Origin: Pegea sp. RAD2-039
Taxonomy: Eukaryota > Chordata > Thaliacea > Salpida > Salpidae
Direction of reading: 5' to 3'
DNA: 64,000 nt
NCBI GenBank assembly: GCA_034620365.1
Contig: JAQGEQ010000380.1
Coordinates: 1,984,001 to 2,048,000 of the forward strand
Shown: in pieces, positions 16,290 to 31,100 of the stretch
Numbering within the stretch: the first letter of the stretch is position 1
Layout: each line of letters opens with the position of its first letter
Position numbers and translations under genes: made by a program
Notes under the pieces: generated by a model
Told to the model about the DNA's origin: nothing
The model's input: the letters and a program-made list of their open reading frames with translations, nothing else
The model's database searches: none

Positions 16290-19200
16290 ATCGAACAAAC
16301 AAAACTTGGATTTTGCGAGTTCTTCAAATGAATAGGAAATTGAGATTCCACTTTCTAAGAAATTTGATTATTGATAACTTTTTTATTGTAATTTTTGTGT
16401 GTTGTAAAATCACTTATTTTATTACTGCATCAGTTAACAAACTGATAAAATTGAAAATAGTTTTTCTTAGGTTTACTTTTAGCGTATTTTATATTGTAAA
16501 GAGTTATATTGTAAAAACTTCAAAGATATTGCTCAAAAAACCCAGTTTATCATTTTCTAATTCGTCTCAAAGTGTTAATGTACAAATTTTGTAAAGTTAA
16601 TTACATATATTCTGACGTTTTCAATAAAATCTGCTTTGCTTGCTAAACCACTAATTTGCAGCTCTTATTAACAGTACTACGAGGTCTGAAGGTAGGTGAC
16701 CACAAAATTAAAGGACAAATGAAAGAAAAGTAGACCGAGAAAGAGTGATACAAGAACGGTATGGAAGTCATAGCTCATTCATCATGGCATGGGTCGTATC
16801 TTTGAAGATAACTGATACTATAATGAAAGCCATAAGAGCAAGCATATCAGAAATATCGAATTTCTATAGGATGAAAAAGGGGGTTTCTAAGTGTCAAACA
16901 AGCTCTTGTATTTTATAAATAAAGTCTTTTCTGGTAGTCAGAAGCACTAGTAAATTTTGGTTTAAAAATAGTTTTTTGAAACTGACAATTATATTGGTGT
17001 TTTTCAACTTGCACTTTTTCTGGTGAACAGGTTTTGTTTGTTAAAATTATTTTTAGTTCAAAATAATAAATTTTAAAGCTATGTTCTTCAAGATATAAAA
17101 ATACTTTTCAAACAGGCAATAAATTCAGTTCTAAAAGTTTAATAGAACATACATGTTGAAAGAGTTAAATTAAATTGATAATTATAAAAATTAAATTCTT
17201 ATATTTTATTAGAAATACAGATTATACTGCAAACAACCTTTCAATCTAAACTGTAATTTTAAAAAAATATTGTGAACAATTATTTACTTTTTGTTTAGTT
17301 TTATAAATTTATAAAGCTTCGTGTTTTACTTAGATAGATCTATCTAATTCAAAGTAAAATATTTTGTTTTTACATTCACTGAAAAGACTATTTGCAATAA
17401 TATAAAAAATTATAGCTCCTTATATTTAAATTTAATTTTGTAAAATAAAAAGTAGTTGATTGAAGTAAGAATATCACTTAGAGAGATAGTTATCTTATTG
17501 ACTGAACAATCTTAAAGATTGGACTGATGATTATGATTGCAGTTTTCTTTAGGACGTTTTGGATTAGAAACAGATTCAAGCAACTTGTCTTTACAAATTA
17601 AAGTGAAGTTTTATTTGGAGGTTTGTAATTTATAAAGTGCTATAGCTAACCTTATTTGCCTGCGATAAATGCTTAAAGCACCAGAATTGTTTGCTTAAGA
17701 TTCACAAAGCTATTCTACTTATCGATATATCTGATATTTGTATTTTCATAGTTGTTGTCAATGGAGAACTTCCTAGTCAAATGTTTCATTGCTAAATGAA
17801 AATTTGAACTTCTTAAAATGGCTTGTTAAATTTTGTGTCATTCTAAAATTAAAGGGAAGTAAACACTTTCGATTTAACTTTTAATTTAATTTAAGGATAA
17901 TAATATCCATTTTTTAAAATTAATTTAATCACTTACTTTGAACAAAAAATCCGATAAAAACGCGATTAATTTATTTTACCAATTATAATTTATCTTTAAT
18001 CAAACAGTGATAGTTTGAAATTAACTAATAATCATTTTAAACCATAAATCTGTTTTATATTTTCCCGCTAGATGGCGTTAAAGATAAAAGTTTCTTATCA
18101 GCATTATCATCAACTTTTTGTTGTTTGTTATAGAAAATAACCTCAATTAGAATTGATATGTAACTTTAGGATATCAGTGTTTCTTTTCAATATCTTAAAC
18201 TACATTCGAAAAATTGGTATTTGTAAAAATTTTGTCAAAATGAAAGGTTTTAGATATTTTTATTCGGTGACTAACTCTTGCAGAGCTTTTACAGAAATTT
18301 ATTTGATTTTTGTCTTCCTAGTACTTGAGATTATCGCTAACTTTATCTAACATTGTATAACAAGTTATTAAAGGAAGCGTTTAGAATTTGAGCTAAATAA
18401 ATCTAACATTTTTAGAAGTTAACTTGAAAATAATTTGGTTAAATAAAATTCTTTTTGTAGAGTTTAGTTTTTAATGTAATGAAATATTAAAAGAGTTAAA
18501 AAATTCTAACAACTAACAAAAATAAATTTAATTAAATTCAAAAACTGATAAAGGTTTCAAATTTTACTATTATTGATATATTATTTAAGCTATCTAAACA
18601 AAGTTTATAGAAATTTCCAAATATGAAAATACTATTAAGAAAAATATTAGGTGAAAGTTAAGGAAACTTTAAAATTATTTAATTATGATTTTCTATTTTA
18701 ATTCAATTATTTTGTTTAAACACCAAACGAAAAGCTCAAGTGTTTACCAATTTACTTTTAGTGTAAATAGTTTCTTTGTATAATTTGAAGTGTTAATTAT
18801 ATCGATAAACGCATGCAGAAAATTATCTAAACGATCTCAGATAAAAACTTTTTCTTATCAGGTTTCTTATAAGATCAAAGAAAGCATTTTAGTATAAGAA
18901 AGATTTTTTGATTGTTAATCTGTTCATGAGAATAAAAAATAGTTTATTTATCTTTGCCGATAAGTGATATTTCGTAGTTTTTTTATTTTAATAATTTGTA
19001 GATAAAAATTGAATGCTTTTAGTAATTTATATGCTTAATATTTCCTGGAAAAGCTCATAATAAAATAAAGTAAATATTTTGTATATTAATGTAATCTGTA
19101 TTTATCAGAATATTCTTTTCAAACTTCAAGTCTATTGAAAAGTAACAAGATTTTTAATAAGGATAAAACCAAAAGGTTAAACAAATAATTTCACTTTTGT

Positions 19201-19450
19201 TTACTTTTAACATTTTTTAACTGTCAAACTTAATAAGGTGTAACTAGCTACTTTGCGAGCTGAACTTTGTAAACATTTGTTCTAATTTCATTATTCTATT
19301 TACTCAGATAATCTATTTGTTATTTACTGTTGGAACAGCTGTTAAAAGCAAGCTTTTTACCACACCTAAATACCACTAAGTGCCTCACCATTTTCAAGAA
19401 AGTCTTTGATAACTCGATCTATTGGAACCTGGAATCCGATTAAATCGATT
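16290..19450. other. Intergenic region 3' of LGR
   Basis: A G+C-richer island at 16690-16900 contains a 60-odd-codon open frame lacking a convincing start or any family resemblance. It could be an old mobile-element piece. The rest is A+T-rich with no recognisable gene. Confidence 0.4.
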
Positions 19451-19457
19451 CGGTACA

Positions 19458-19565
19458 ATGTCGAACAATATTGAACGTGTAGACAAAGCTAAAAGAGCGA
19501 ATCTTCGCGAAAATAAACGTCTAGAAGGAAAAATTAATGGACATATCTCTACAGAGCTTAAGTGA
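19458..19565 (+). CDS. Short charged ORF, possible first exon of the downstream lysine-rich gene
   Basis: A 35-codon frame starts MSNNIERVDKAKRANL, is strongly charged, and stands out from the surrounding A+T-rich DNA in codon make-up. A possible donor (GTGAAA) overlaps its stop codon. The style of the peptide (K/R/E/N-rich helix) matches the gene at 21238, but direct splicing of this donor to that exon does not keep frame, so either an intermediate exon exists or this is a separate microprotein or chance ORF. No family is recognised. Confidence 0.25.
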   Translation: MSNNIERVDKAKRANLRENKRLEGKINGHISTELK

Positions 19566-19569
19566 AAAG

Positions 19570-21230
19570 CTTTCTATATTTATTAAACTTTATGATAAAT
19601 TACAAATATAAATCTATAATAGACCTAAGCAAACAGACCAATTGTAAGGTTTTTTTGACGTTTGTTATTTTGCAGCAATCTTATAATAGTTAACTAGCTA
19701 TAATTGATACTAATACAAACAGAATTTATAGTTGTAGTTATATTTTAGAGGAATATCCGGAAGAAAATATAAAAAATATTAAACAAAATTTCTTAAAATT
19801 TGATTTTTAATTCTATGTTTTCAAACACTTTATACTTTACTAATTATACAAAAGAATTTATATTTAATTTTTTTTTAACTTTTTTTTATAACTTTTTGCT
19901 TTTAGATATGAATGTATTACAGTTTACACAAAAATTCAAATTAAAAAAGCTTTTTTGTTATTTCAAAATATCTTATAAGTAAATGATCTCTTTAAAACTT
20001 TAATTAGATTTTTAAAATTTTTCTCTGTAAGGCATTAACATAATCTGAAAATAAAATGATATCTTCAAAAAAACTAGCTTCCTCAAATAATTAAACGATA
20101 TGATTTTTTTATAAATACAAAAAGTAAGTTTCAGACAAAGCATAAAAGCTACTATTTCGTAATAAAGCTTTTATCCATTATGCATTTATAAGTCTTTATT
20201 TGAGTTTGTCTAATAATTTTTTGAGTAATTAATGCTTTCTGAGGTTTATGAAAAATTAAATTAAAGAAGTCATCTTATATTTTTGCTTTATTCTACGCAT
20301 AGAGTAAGTTTGTTAAACTCATAATAAAAAAATTTAATAAAATTATCTTAAAGATATGTATCAATAACAAATTTATTTTTATAAATATGAGATTAAATAT
20401 TTTTGATAAAAACAGAATATTATGAGTTTTTAATAAGTAAAAAATAATTCAATAAATTTAAATATTCGTTAAAAAAATGACAAATACAATATAAAAGTTC
20501 AAATATTGTAATATTTTTTAGTTTAATTCTAAAATAAAGCTTAAAAAATTAAGATATTATGATACTTTAGATTTTCTTGGTTAAGTTTAACTTTTTGTCG
20601 TAAATACATCAACGTTAACTGCAAAAAAAAACTCTTTGATGTTTACTGAGGTCAAAGCTTTGTAAGAATTACCCTTTCTCTTATAGATGATGTCGTATCT
20701 TTTGCATCAAATAAATAAAATCTATTCTGTAGTAATATCAAAGTACAAAGTTTACCTCAAGTTATGGATTAATGCTTTCTATAAAAATCTTGTTGGTTTA
20801 GAATTAATGTATACACAAAGTCAACATACTAATATTTTCTTCGCTCAACTTTATTTTCTGCAAACTACTTAATTATTTGTAATAGCTTTTCATCTTATTC
20901 TACTAAATAAAATTTAATTGAATTTTTGTTGGTACAGGAACAATTTATTTCTTATCTTAATATCACTTCTTAAAAAATGAATATGAATAATTTGGTTAAG
21001 ATTAATTGTAATTTAGAAGATGTTATTTTACTTGTGAATAAAAGATCTTACTGTTATAGCAAACGAATAAATAATCTTCTTTAAAACAAATTTAAATAAG
21101 TTTTTTACTGCAAATTGAAATTATTTTAGCACAGATCTTTTAGTATGCCTAAAAATTAATGATTATTTTGTGATATTTTAAAAGCAATCAACTTTTTTTA
21201 AAATGCATCTAACTTTTAAAGATTTCATCT
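19570..21230. other. A+T-rich non-coding stretch
   Basis: Short frames here are rich in F, I, K, L, N and Y, as expected by chance in A+T-rich DNA. Nothing is supportable. Confidence 0.4.
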
Positions 21231-21237
21231 CGGTCAG

Positions 21238-23000
21238 ATGGAGCACAAAAGAAACCTTGCAAGAAAAGAGCTGGCAGCAAACGAACTAGAAAGAAGAAAA
21301 AACCAAGGCCGAAGCTCATCTAATAAACTTTCAAAAACAGATGATCCCACAGAAGTTCTAAAAGTTGAAATAGACAAAGAAAAGCAAATACAGAATAAGA
21401 AAATGCTGGAAAAGTCTAAAAAGAAAAACATAAGAGTCAATGGACTCGTAAAAAACTTTATGGACAAGCTCTCAGCCTCCAAGAACGTGAGAATATTTTG
21501 ATTGAACAAATTATTAAAGTAACTTTTAAGGATTTTTATATACCTCCTTTGCTTAATTATTCAACTTTCAATTTTCCCACAACACAGATCTGCTAGATAA
21601 ATTTCAAATATTGCTTCTTCTGCTGGTCTGAGGCTTTTGATTGTAATTTTAAAATGCTTGAAATTTTTCTGAATCAAAGAAGTCCACATCCTCATTAGCA
21701 ACCGCTCATAAGATCTAAAATGCTAAAAAAAATACTTATCAGCTAACTTAAAAGAGTTTCTGTAAGATGAATGCCTGCACGATCATGATAACTAATCAGT
21801 ACGTAAACCAAGTTTTCTGATAATCAGTGTCCTTTACATTTTTGAAATCGTTTTTCAAAACATTTTGACCATACTTTGAATCATATTAAGGTTAAAACTA
21901 AATAATAATCAAATAATGGTATCAAATTAATGATACAACTAACAGATCAGCTTTAACAGCTCATTCTAAAACTTTATTTGGAACCCTTCAAACTAACCTA
22001 GTGAAAAAAGGAGAATTAAGTTTACACATTGGAAATTTATATCTTGCAATTAAATCTACTATCAAAATTAAATCTACTATTTAACTATCTAAATATGAGT
22101 ACTAATTAGATTAATGAATAGTCATCTAAATAAAAGAATGATATTTTAACTAATCAAATTATATTCAAATAAGTTATTTAAACTCATTAATTTTAACCAT
22201 GATCAACAACTAATTATTCTATTTTAGGCAAAATTAACAGAAAAGGAAAATCTAGAAAAAGATGTTGGTGAAAATTCACAAAAGACGACCAAATCTGAAA
22301 CAAATATCAATCAAAAGGTGAAGTCTTTAAGTACACCGAGTACTTCATCTACGCCATTCAATATAGCGTATGAAGAAGCTAAAAAAGCAAGGTAAAATAA
22401 GTATGAGAAAAACTGAAAAATATACATTGTAAATTACAAATAACTTTATTTGACAAATCTTGCTTTCTCTTTTCAAATTGCTTAAGCAGAATATTTATGT
22501 CAAATATTTACATTTTTATATTGGTATAAATTTTAAAGGTTCTTCGTACTGAAAATGAATTATAATTATTTTTGGTACTTTGTTATTGTCATTACAAAAT
22601 GTGTAGGCATTACGTGAACAAACATTTAATATTAATAAAAATTGAGTGACTTGATTTCATAGAATACCTTAGCAAAGTTTCAAATACTATTTATTAAAAA
22701 ATGTTTACATCCATAAAAAAACTCAACATAAAATACTTTGCAAGTTTTATTTAGTGGGTTTATTATTACAATTTGTTTAGTTTTCAATTAATTGAATTAA
22801 TTATTGCTATAAAAATGTGTAACATCCAACTAAAAAAAGAATTTTATTATATTAATATTGAAATTGATTTCTATACAACATTTGTACTACTTTTATTAAA
22901 AATGAAATGCCACAAAGTTTTTATTGGTAGGTACGTTCGGACAAAAGAGCCTCGTGATTTTGAGATTGAACTATCAACAGAAGATGTTTTTAGTGACTGA
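21238..23000 (+). CDS. Lysine-rich protein of unknown function, 3 exons
   Basis: Exons 21238-21486, 22228-22391 and 22931-23000 join in frame (donors GTGAGA and GTAAAA, acceptors TTTTAG and GGTAG) to 160 aa. The first two-thirds are highly charged and probably helical or disordered, with KKK and RRK clusters that could act as nuclear localisation signals. A Ser/Thr-rich linker (about residues 113-122) leads to a more conserved-looking C-terminal segment. That segment runs from FNIAYEEAKKARYVRTKEPR to ELSTEDVFSD and crosses the last splice site. No known domain is recognised. The ATG lies directly after a CAG, so the true start could be further upstream (see 19458-19565). Gene status is supported by three clean, frame-keeping splice sites rather than by homology. 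Confidence 0.55.
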
Positions 23001-25150
23001 CAAAAATATTTTTCTTACTTGCCTCGTGATGAAGTCTGCAAAATCAAATCTCTGGCTATCAAAACATATACGTACTTTCAACTAATAGACTGGAATTTTA
23101 AGTTATCAATGATATCGCTTTGTTTCTTCTTCAGTATTTTTTTCTTAAATATTTCTTATATTTTTAAGTGGTTTTTGTACTGATAAAAAGAACATCTTTG
23201 TTTCTGTAGTGTATTCACAAATACGTAGCTTATATTATCCTATGTTTTTTTAATTATTATGAAATATGTTTCACTTTTTACTTGTGCACTAAATATTAAA
23301 CAGTTCAGACTTTTTCATATCTAAACAAGCTCACAATTTCTTAAAGATGCGACGCTAAGCTTCAAAATGCTAAGAATACAATCTCTATTTTCTATGTGAA
23401 CATTTTTTATAAAAGCTTTGTGAACTCAACGCTAAAAGTAAAACAACTTATAAAGATATATTTAGAAATAGTTCATCTTTGACAAAAAATAAAATAGAGG
23501 TTTTGTCTAGTCCCAAAAATGTGATTTCAGGCATTCAGTTTTCGTGTTTCAAGTTATTATCTTTTAATTTAATTATGCTTTCTACTAAATTGTCATAAGC
23601 CAGCGAATATTTTTCTACTGATTAATTATATAATAGCCGGGTTCAAATTATCTTATAGGCCTTATTCTAGATTTATCTTATCACTAGCTTAGCTACTAAT
23701 CAAATTATTATAAAAGTATAAGCTCTTAAAGCTGAATAGTCAAACTAAGTGAGATATGTGATTCAGATTCGAATAGTTTATTAAGAGTGCTTGATGTGAA
23801 AAAATAATTTTCTAAACGTATAAAAAATTCAAGATCTATTTGTGACATATCTCATATAAAAGTACCAATAATTGTTTAAGTAAATAAACTTCTTAATTTT
23901 AGAAACTTCTATTGTAGAAAAACTTATCTTTAAAAACTTATCAACTCTTTTCTGCAAATATTTTAAAAATAAAAATGCTGACCAAAAATTTATTCTTTAT
24001 GTTAAAAAGCCTGTAATAAAAGTTCAATTAAAATAAACTGTTTGATCATTCATAAAGTTTAAATTATTTATAAAATTTCCAATTGTTTATGTTTCTTGCA
24101 ATTACAAAAAAAAGTTATAACCAGATTTAATTTCTATCATGAAGTTAGTTTCTAGAATGATCTACACAAATAATACGCCATAAATAAAAAAGAGTTTTTT
24201 TCCAAGTGAACCTGAAAAATTAAAAAGTCTTATCCAAGGTTTCCGTAGTTGTTTTTGAGGTTAGAAAATAAGAATTGCCAGATATTTTTAATTTAGATGT
24301 GTTTGAAGATAAAATCTGTTCGATAATGACTTACATGGTCTTGACTATCCTTGTTGCAATCAAGGATTTAGGTAAAAGGTTTTATAGAATTGTTTTCAAT
24401 AATAAGTTTTGTTTTGTCTAAAAAAATCTTACTTTATCTCTATTGCTTATATTTAATTGAAATTTCTGTGTCTACCTACTTTTTTCAAAGTATATTTTTT
24501 ATTTTAGTTAATAGCCTTTATATTATTAGTTGCTAAACGCAATTTTTGCTCATTGAAAAGCTTTTTTTGCTGTTTATATTTTGTTGCATATACAATCTGT
24601 TTTAAACTTCTATAGATATGGTCTTATTAAATAAATTACAAGTTATTTTCAAATGTTTGTCATTATTTTTAAAGAAATGTCAGAAAAGTTAGATAGATCT
24701 TTAATTTTCATAAAAACCTTGTTTAGCATCATTTAATATATTTCTTACTTCTACATTCTGCTAAAAACGGATAATAATTTCAGACGCAAAATTCTCTTTA
24801 TTACAAATTGTACAAGAAGAAGAGTAAAACATCAAAAATTGGAAATAGCAAAAGTTATTACTGACAAAGTTTTTTTGTTATGCAAATTAAGTGATAATAA
24901 CCGAATATATTACTAAGAAAGATTTTTAACTTTTTTTTAACTAAATGTTTTCTAAGGTCATTACATAACCAAATAGAACTTAACCAAATCATCGACTGTC
25001 TAAACAATATCTTTACAATTAATCATTTTGAATTAAGGAATAACAAGCTTATAAAACAGATATAAAACATGCAATGTTAGGGTTTCGCAAAATTCAGAGT
25101 TTCAAATATCGCTTTTATATTTAAAGATTAGAAATGATCTTTGCGTTTCT
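23001..25150. other. Intergenic region
   Basis: This lies between the convergent lysine-rich gene (plus) and thrombospondin (minus), so it should hold both 3' ends. No exon, RNA gene or repeat was recognised. Confidence 0.4.
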
Positions 25151-25151
25151 T

Positions 25152-28100
25152 TTATGGTTGACGAAAATCTTCTGGAACAGTTTCTAAAAAAAGGAAAACA
25201 CATCAACAAAATATTTAAAATATTTTCATTTAACAATTTGTTAAATTCATAAATTTCCTCTCTAAATTTAGATCTGAACAAACCGTTGCATTTATATTCC
25301 AAATTCGACCAGATTATCTTTTCTTGGGAGAAGCAAAAGACTCCTAAGCGTCCACCTTTGATTGTATCATCAAAGATTGCCCCCGAATCAGCCGCCTAAA
25401 TTCATATTGTTGATACTTATTCAAAAAAGATCTCTTTCTTCTTACCAATCGTACTCCTTCATACATTTTTAATCGAATATAACCAACTTCAGGGCGATGA
25501 ATAAGCTCCCATCTGTAAGATGTTCGATCTTTCCAGCCAACATCCAGTGGATCCTTCCATAAAAGTCGGACTTGACCAGTAGTGTTTCCAGTATGCCACA
25601 AAGCATTTCGTAGTTGTTCACCAGGACCAGTAACAGATTTTATAGCCTGTAGAATATATTTATCTAAATATTTGGAACAAAATATTAAATATGAAAATTA
25701 TTTTTCGTTTCTGCTTTTATTCGGTTTGTTTTGATTAACTGACTGATTAAAAGGTTTTCATTTCAAAATAATCTCGGTTTTCACCTTCAACTGTAAGCCA
25801 GGATGTGCGATAGCGCGGAACGGATTAGAATGCCAATAAGTTTGTCGAGATTGTTTCCACATAACGCAGTAGAATGTAGAACTATCCTAAACGATGAAAA
25901 ATAAACAAATCATCAAAAAACTAATTGAAATTGTCATTTAAACAAAACTTAACTACTAAAAAATTCTTTTTATAAAAGCTTGATTAAATTTTAAAACAGG
26001 TTTTTAAATCGACCAACAATTTTACTTTTAAATATCTGAGCTGAATGTTCAGTTTTTTTCTCGAATTAAGTTCTCTAAATTCAACAGATCATCTTTTATA
26101 ATTAGATTTAGAGAAGTAATAATCAGTTGGTTTTGCATCTTTACAATAATCTACAAAAAAGTTACTTGATATCCAAAAATAAATCCAGCGTAATCATCGT
26201 CTGTTACAGTATTCACGTAAAACGTCCCAGAAAAATCAACCCCAGTAAATGCCTGATGACCAATAGCAAGTCCAGGGTCGCTATTCATCATCTGGACGAT
26301 TTCCTTGCCCTATTTTGAACAATATTTTGATTTATTAAACTTAAGTACCTTAAAATAGTCAAAGACGTGACCAGTTGACTTTTACTTAGATATAAAAGAT
26401 TTTATAGAAGATATTTGATAAAGAGAATAATTTTGAAGCTCTAAATAATAATGAAACCTTCTAGAACCAACTTTAAGAAGTAGATGGCGAGCTCTATAAT
26501 CACATAGTAGCCAGATTAAAAGTAGTATGCAAAAGTTCAATAGAAAAGCTTGTGCTAAAATTTTTCTCTATTGAAATAGGTTTTTAGCTTAATCTTTAAG
26601 AAAGCCAGACATTTTAATTTTCTTTCAATTGATTCACAGACCTTCTGTCATGTGAAAGAAAAAATGTGATATTTTAAGTGAAGATTATATGAAGTATGTA
26701 GAAATATATAAAAACATCTTGGTTATCTGACTTGTAAAAAACTATTTCTAATATGTGGATGTCTTTACCAAAAATATATTGAAGAAGTAGTGCGCTGACA
26801 TTCAAACTTTCAAACAACTTGCTTTAAGCACTTTTTATATTGTATGATTTTTTCACTTTATGAAAAACTGTTTACCGTTCAAAATCAAAGATATTTTATT
26901 CAATTGACTAAAGACTACATCTTAGACATAAATTAAGGCTTTTATATAATCATTTTAACAGATAAAAATAAGGTAATTGAAATCAATTGAAAAATGCTAG
27001 ACAAAAAATTCTAAAATTGATATCAAAGTAAATAATATTTTTACTGTCTAAACAAGACAGAAATTTGGCAAACATCGCTGACAAGAAACAAGAAAAAATC
27101 AAAGAATTTTGCCGGCTTTTAGTAAAGTATTATCTTCCATGAATTATTGTTACTGTCTTCAGATTAATTTGTAAAGCTTACTTTTTAAAAGATAATTATC
27201 TTTATAGATATTTTTATCATTAGGAAATTTGATGTACAGTATTTTAATCTTGTGATATACATTTGTGTCTATCTAACATATTTTGTCAAGATATGTCAGC
27301 TTAAAATAAAAACTTAAATAAATACAAAGAGACATAAAGTAAATTAAAAATGACAGAATTACAAGTAACAAACTTTGTTTTACTATTTAAGCTTTAAAAG
27401 TTTTATTAAGAACTAAAAAAATAAAAACATTTTGAAAATAGGTTTGTGTAGCAAGACTTAACAAGCAGTAGCAATACACAAATAAGTTGTTTGCAAGTCA
27501 CAAGCGAATTATCAAACATGTTTGTTACAATTACTCTTTAAATCAAACTAACTAAGTTACAACTAAACAGAATTCTGATCTTATAAGACTTGTTTAAAAA
27601 CTAAACAAATTAACTTTCATATTAACTCTGATTATTATTTACTGAAAGCTTTTTTGTATGATTAGTTCTTACCTGATTTTGTACAACCCACAGAGGGTCA
27701 ATTTGTGCTTCACCTAAAGGATCAAGTATAACAGTTTGGTACTGACGAAAATCAGTTTGGTAAATGAAAACGTTTTCGGGACATATATCCAAACTATCTG
27801 GTACGCTGTCCTGGTCAAAGTCGAACTCACATTTATCTCCAATACCATTTTCTAAAAGCAATTTAAGTTATTCAAATTTAATATATTTAAGATGAAAATG
27901 AAATTGTGGTTTTACTAGGATTATTAAATTCTTTGGAATTTTGTCAATCTGATAATTATTTATTTTCTTATTACACCCTATAAGACTGCAACTTAATTGT
28001 AAGTCAGGATGAGGTTTGTCTGAATGTAAGAATTTCAAAAAATGAGAAATAAAAGCAATTAATGGCCACTAAAATTTGTTTTTTAAGCTAACATTTGTTT

Positions 28101-31100
28101 AATATTAGTCATTTAAGTAAGTTGTCAAAATTTAAAGAAATTATAGCAGAAATATTTGACCATAACATTCTTCTGAAACAGTGCGGTGAATTACTCCAAA
28201 GTTAATTAAATTTTCCCACTTAGTATTTTTTAATGAGATACTATTAATGTTTAAAGCATACCAAACTTATAGAATAATGCCAAAAATAAATTCTTTGAAT
28301 TTAAGAAATATAACTTTTACAGCTATCTCTGGTTTCCATTAACATAAAATATTTAAGCTTGTTATCTTTTCATGCAACAAAAATAAAATTATAATTTAAG
28401 CATTTACTTAGTTAAAAACATCTTTGATTTTATCTTGAGCTTTTTTGCTACGTTAGAATTAAAATTTTTCTGTAAATGAAGTTAAACTGAAACAAAATTA
28501 AAATGTAAGATAAGTTAATTAAATTATTTAAAAAATTCGATAGGGTTTATTAAGGTTGTTAGTTAAGTTTAGACGAAAGTAAAATTTGCAGATTTTGCAG
28601 ATATAATCAAAGATAAGAACTAACTGTTTGTATCAACTTGATTCGGATTTTTAACAACTCTGCAGTTATCACGCTGATCTAGAATTCCATCATTATCATC
28701 GTCATCATCACAATCATCACCTGATAGTTTAAAAAAAGACTTTTAATATTTAATTATGTTTTATTTTTCATTAGCAAAGCCTCCAGACTTAAAGATAGTA
28801 AACAGATAACTATATAATGGAAAAATATAGAATAAAAATGAAGAACAGAAGAAAGGGTAAGTAATAGAATAAGAATTTATTTTCTTTTTCGAAGGTGACT
28901 AAATAACCAGTCTGCAAAAGGCACACTGGACCACATACTTTATAGGAATGTGATAAATGTAATAGGATTTGGTGACCGTGGATAATTTAAAAATAAAAAT
29001 ACTGAATTAATAGAAGATAAGCAACTTACCAATTCCATCGCCGTCAGTATCAAGTTGACTACTATTTATTACATATGGGCAATTGTCCTTATTATTTTGT
29101 ATTCCATCTCCGTCTGTGTCCTATAAATTTCAGTCAATTAACACAGAATATAACTTTCTAGAACGGATGACGCTTTGATTGATTATATCTGTCAGCTGAA
29201 GCAACTTAAATATTAAATATTTAAATTGTTTTTGTAAAGATAGGAATAATTAAAAGGCCAAAAGATCATACAGGAAACCAACAACATCAAATTAGTTGAC
29301 GCATATTAATTATATTGGCAGAAGTCTAATACATCTCAACAAAGATTTTTTTTATTCAAGCTTTCTCTACATCAAACTTAATTTTTTGATGCAAATTTTC
29401 CTACATCATTGGTGTCACATGCAGCTCCTAGTAAATCATTATCACTATCAGATTGATATGGATTGAAATCATCGGGACAATTGTCACAAACGTCTCCAAC
29501 TCCATCTTTATCGCGGTCTTCTTGACGCACGTTGGATATAAATGGACAATTATCAGCTTTATTTGGAATTCCTAAAAAAATATTTGACGAATTTTGACTT
29601 AAATTCGAAATTTGTGTTATTATAAAAAGTAAATTTACAAATCAACTGAAAATTATACAAAAACTTTAGTTGATAAAAATCAGATTTGACCTTTAAATTA
29701 TTTTTTAAAGTTTTTAATATTTTATGTCAAACAAAATTGCGAATATTTGTGAAATTTAAACTTAAAATAATCAGCTACCATCTCCATCTACGTCTGGATC
29801 ACACGCGTCTCCATAAGCATCTCCATCCAAATTCTTTTGATCAAAGTTGGCAATTTTTCTACAATTATCACAAGCATCACCATGACTATCAGAATCAGAG
29901 TTGATCTGGTTTGGATTAGGTACTAGAGGACAATTATCCTAAAAGTAAAGTGGTTATTGCAAAGGTTTATTTCTCATCATTTATCACCTGCATGTCTCGA
30001 ATTCCATCATTATCTGAATCATAATCACATGCGTCTCCCATCATGTCACCATCAAAATCTGCTTGCCCGCTGTTTGGAGTTGACGGACAATTATCCTGTG
30101 TTTAGAAAGTGACCACAAACTAGATAAGTAAAAGCGAATTTGAAGAGCTTCTACCTGTTTACACTGAGGGTCGTCGCAGTCTAATTCCATATCAGGAAAC
30201 CCATCTAAGTCTGAGTCGAGACCACAAATGAAACCATTCCCAGCATATCCAACATCACACTAATAAATAGTTCATAAAAATATTTTCATAGAGAACTTAA
30301 ATATGAGTTTGTCACCTGACAATATGCTTTGTTTCTTACAACTATACATTGAGCATTTTCATCACAATGATTCGCACTTCCTACTCCACATTCTGGTAAC
30401 GGCTCACAGCTAAATTTTGGATCACCAATAAACCCAGGAAGACACTCTCCGCATGAGAAAGAGCCCTTAAAATGTTTGTTTCAGACAACGCCCTTGGAAA
30501 AGCGTAGCAAAAAGATTTCTTTGGCTTTGTGAGAAATTCGTACTTTCATTATCCGAACCACTTCCCGTTATGCAAATTAGAAGTTTGTTCTCAAGGTTGT
30601 TATGAGATAATTTTTCTAATTCTAACTGAGTGAAGCTATACATGATATTTACCTCTGTATTAATACATTCAGAGTTAAGTACGCATCCTCCATTTGCTGT
30701 TGCACATTCATCAATATCAACGCAGTCTTGCCTGAAGATTTAAAATAACTTTAACTCTCAGTATTAAGAATACTTGTAGCTAGCTCAAAAGTGATTGAAT
30801 TTAATAAGTTTTGAATCTAGTAAAAGATAATTAAAAAAAATGTTAAACTCAAATTTATTAAAATCTTTTCTTGATAAGCTGACTTAAAAACATAATTACG
30901 AAAATTTTACAAAAAATTGATTAATGTTGATTTTCAAAACTTCCTTAAAAGTTCGTTAAATGAGAAGTTGGTGAACTGAAGTCATAAAATAAATTACTTG
31001 TGACTTTCAGAAAATTCTAGACCGACTCCTTCAAGTTCACCGCCTGTATACCCAACAGGACATGGACCACACTGGAAACCAGGGTTAGTGTTCACGCAGT

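Noticed and set aside
16690..16900. G+C-richer island with a 60-odd-codon frame
   Set aside because: No start, splice support, terminal repeats or family similarity; kept only as a note.
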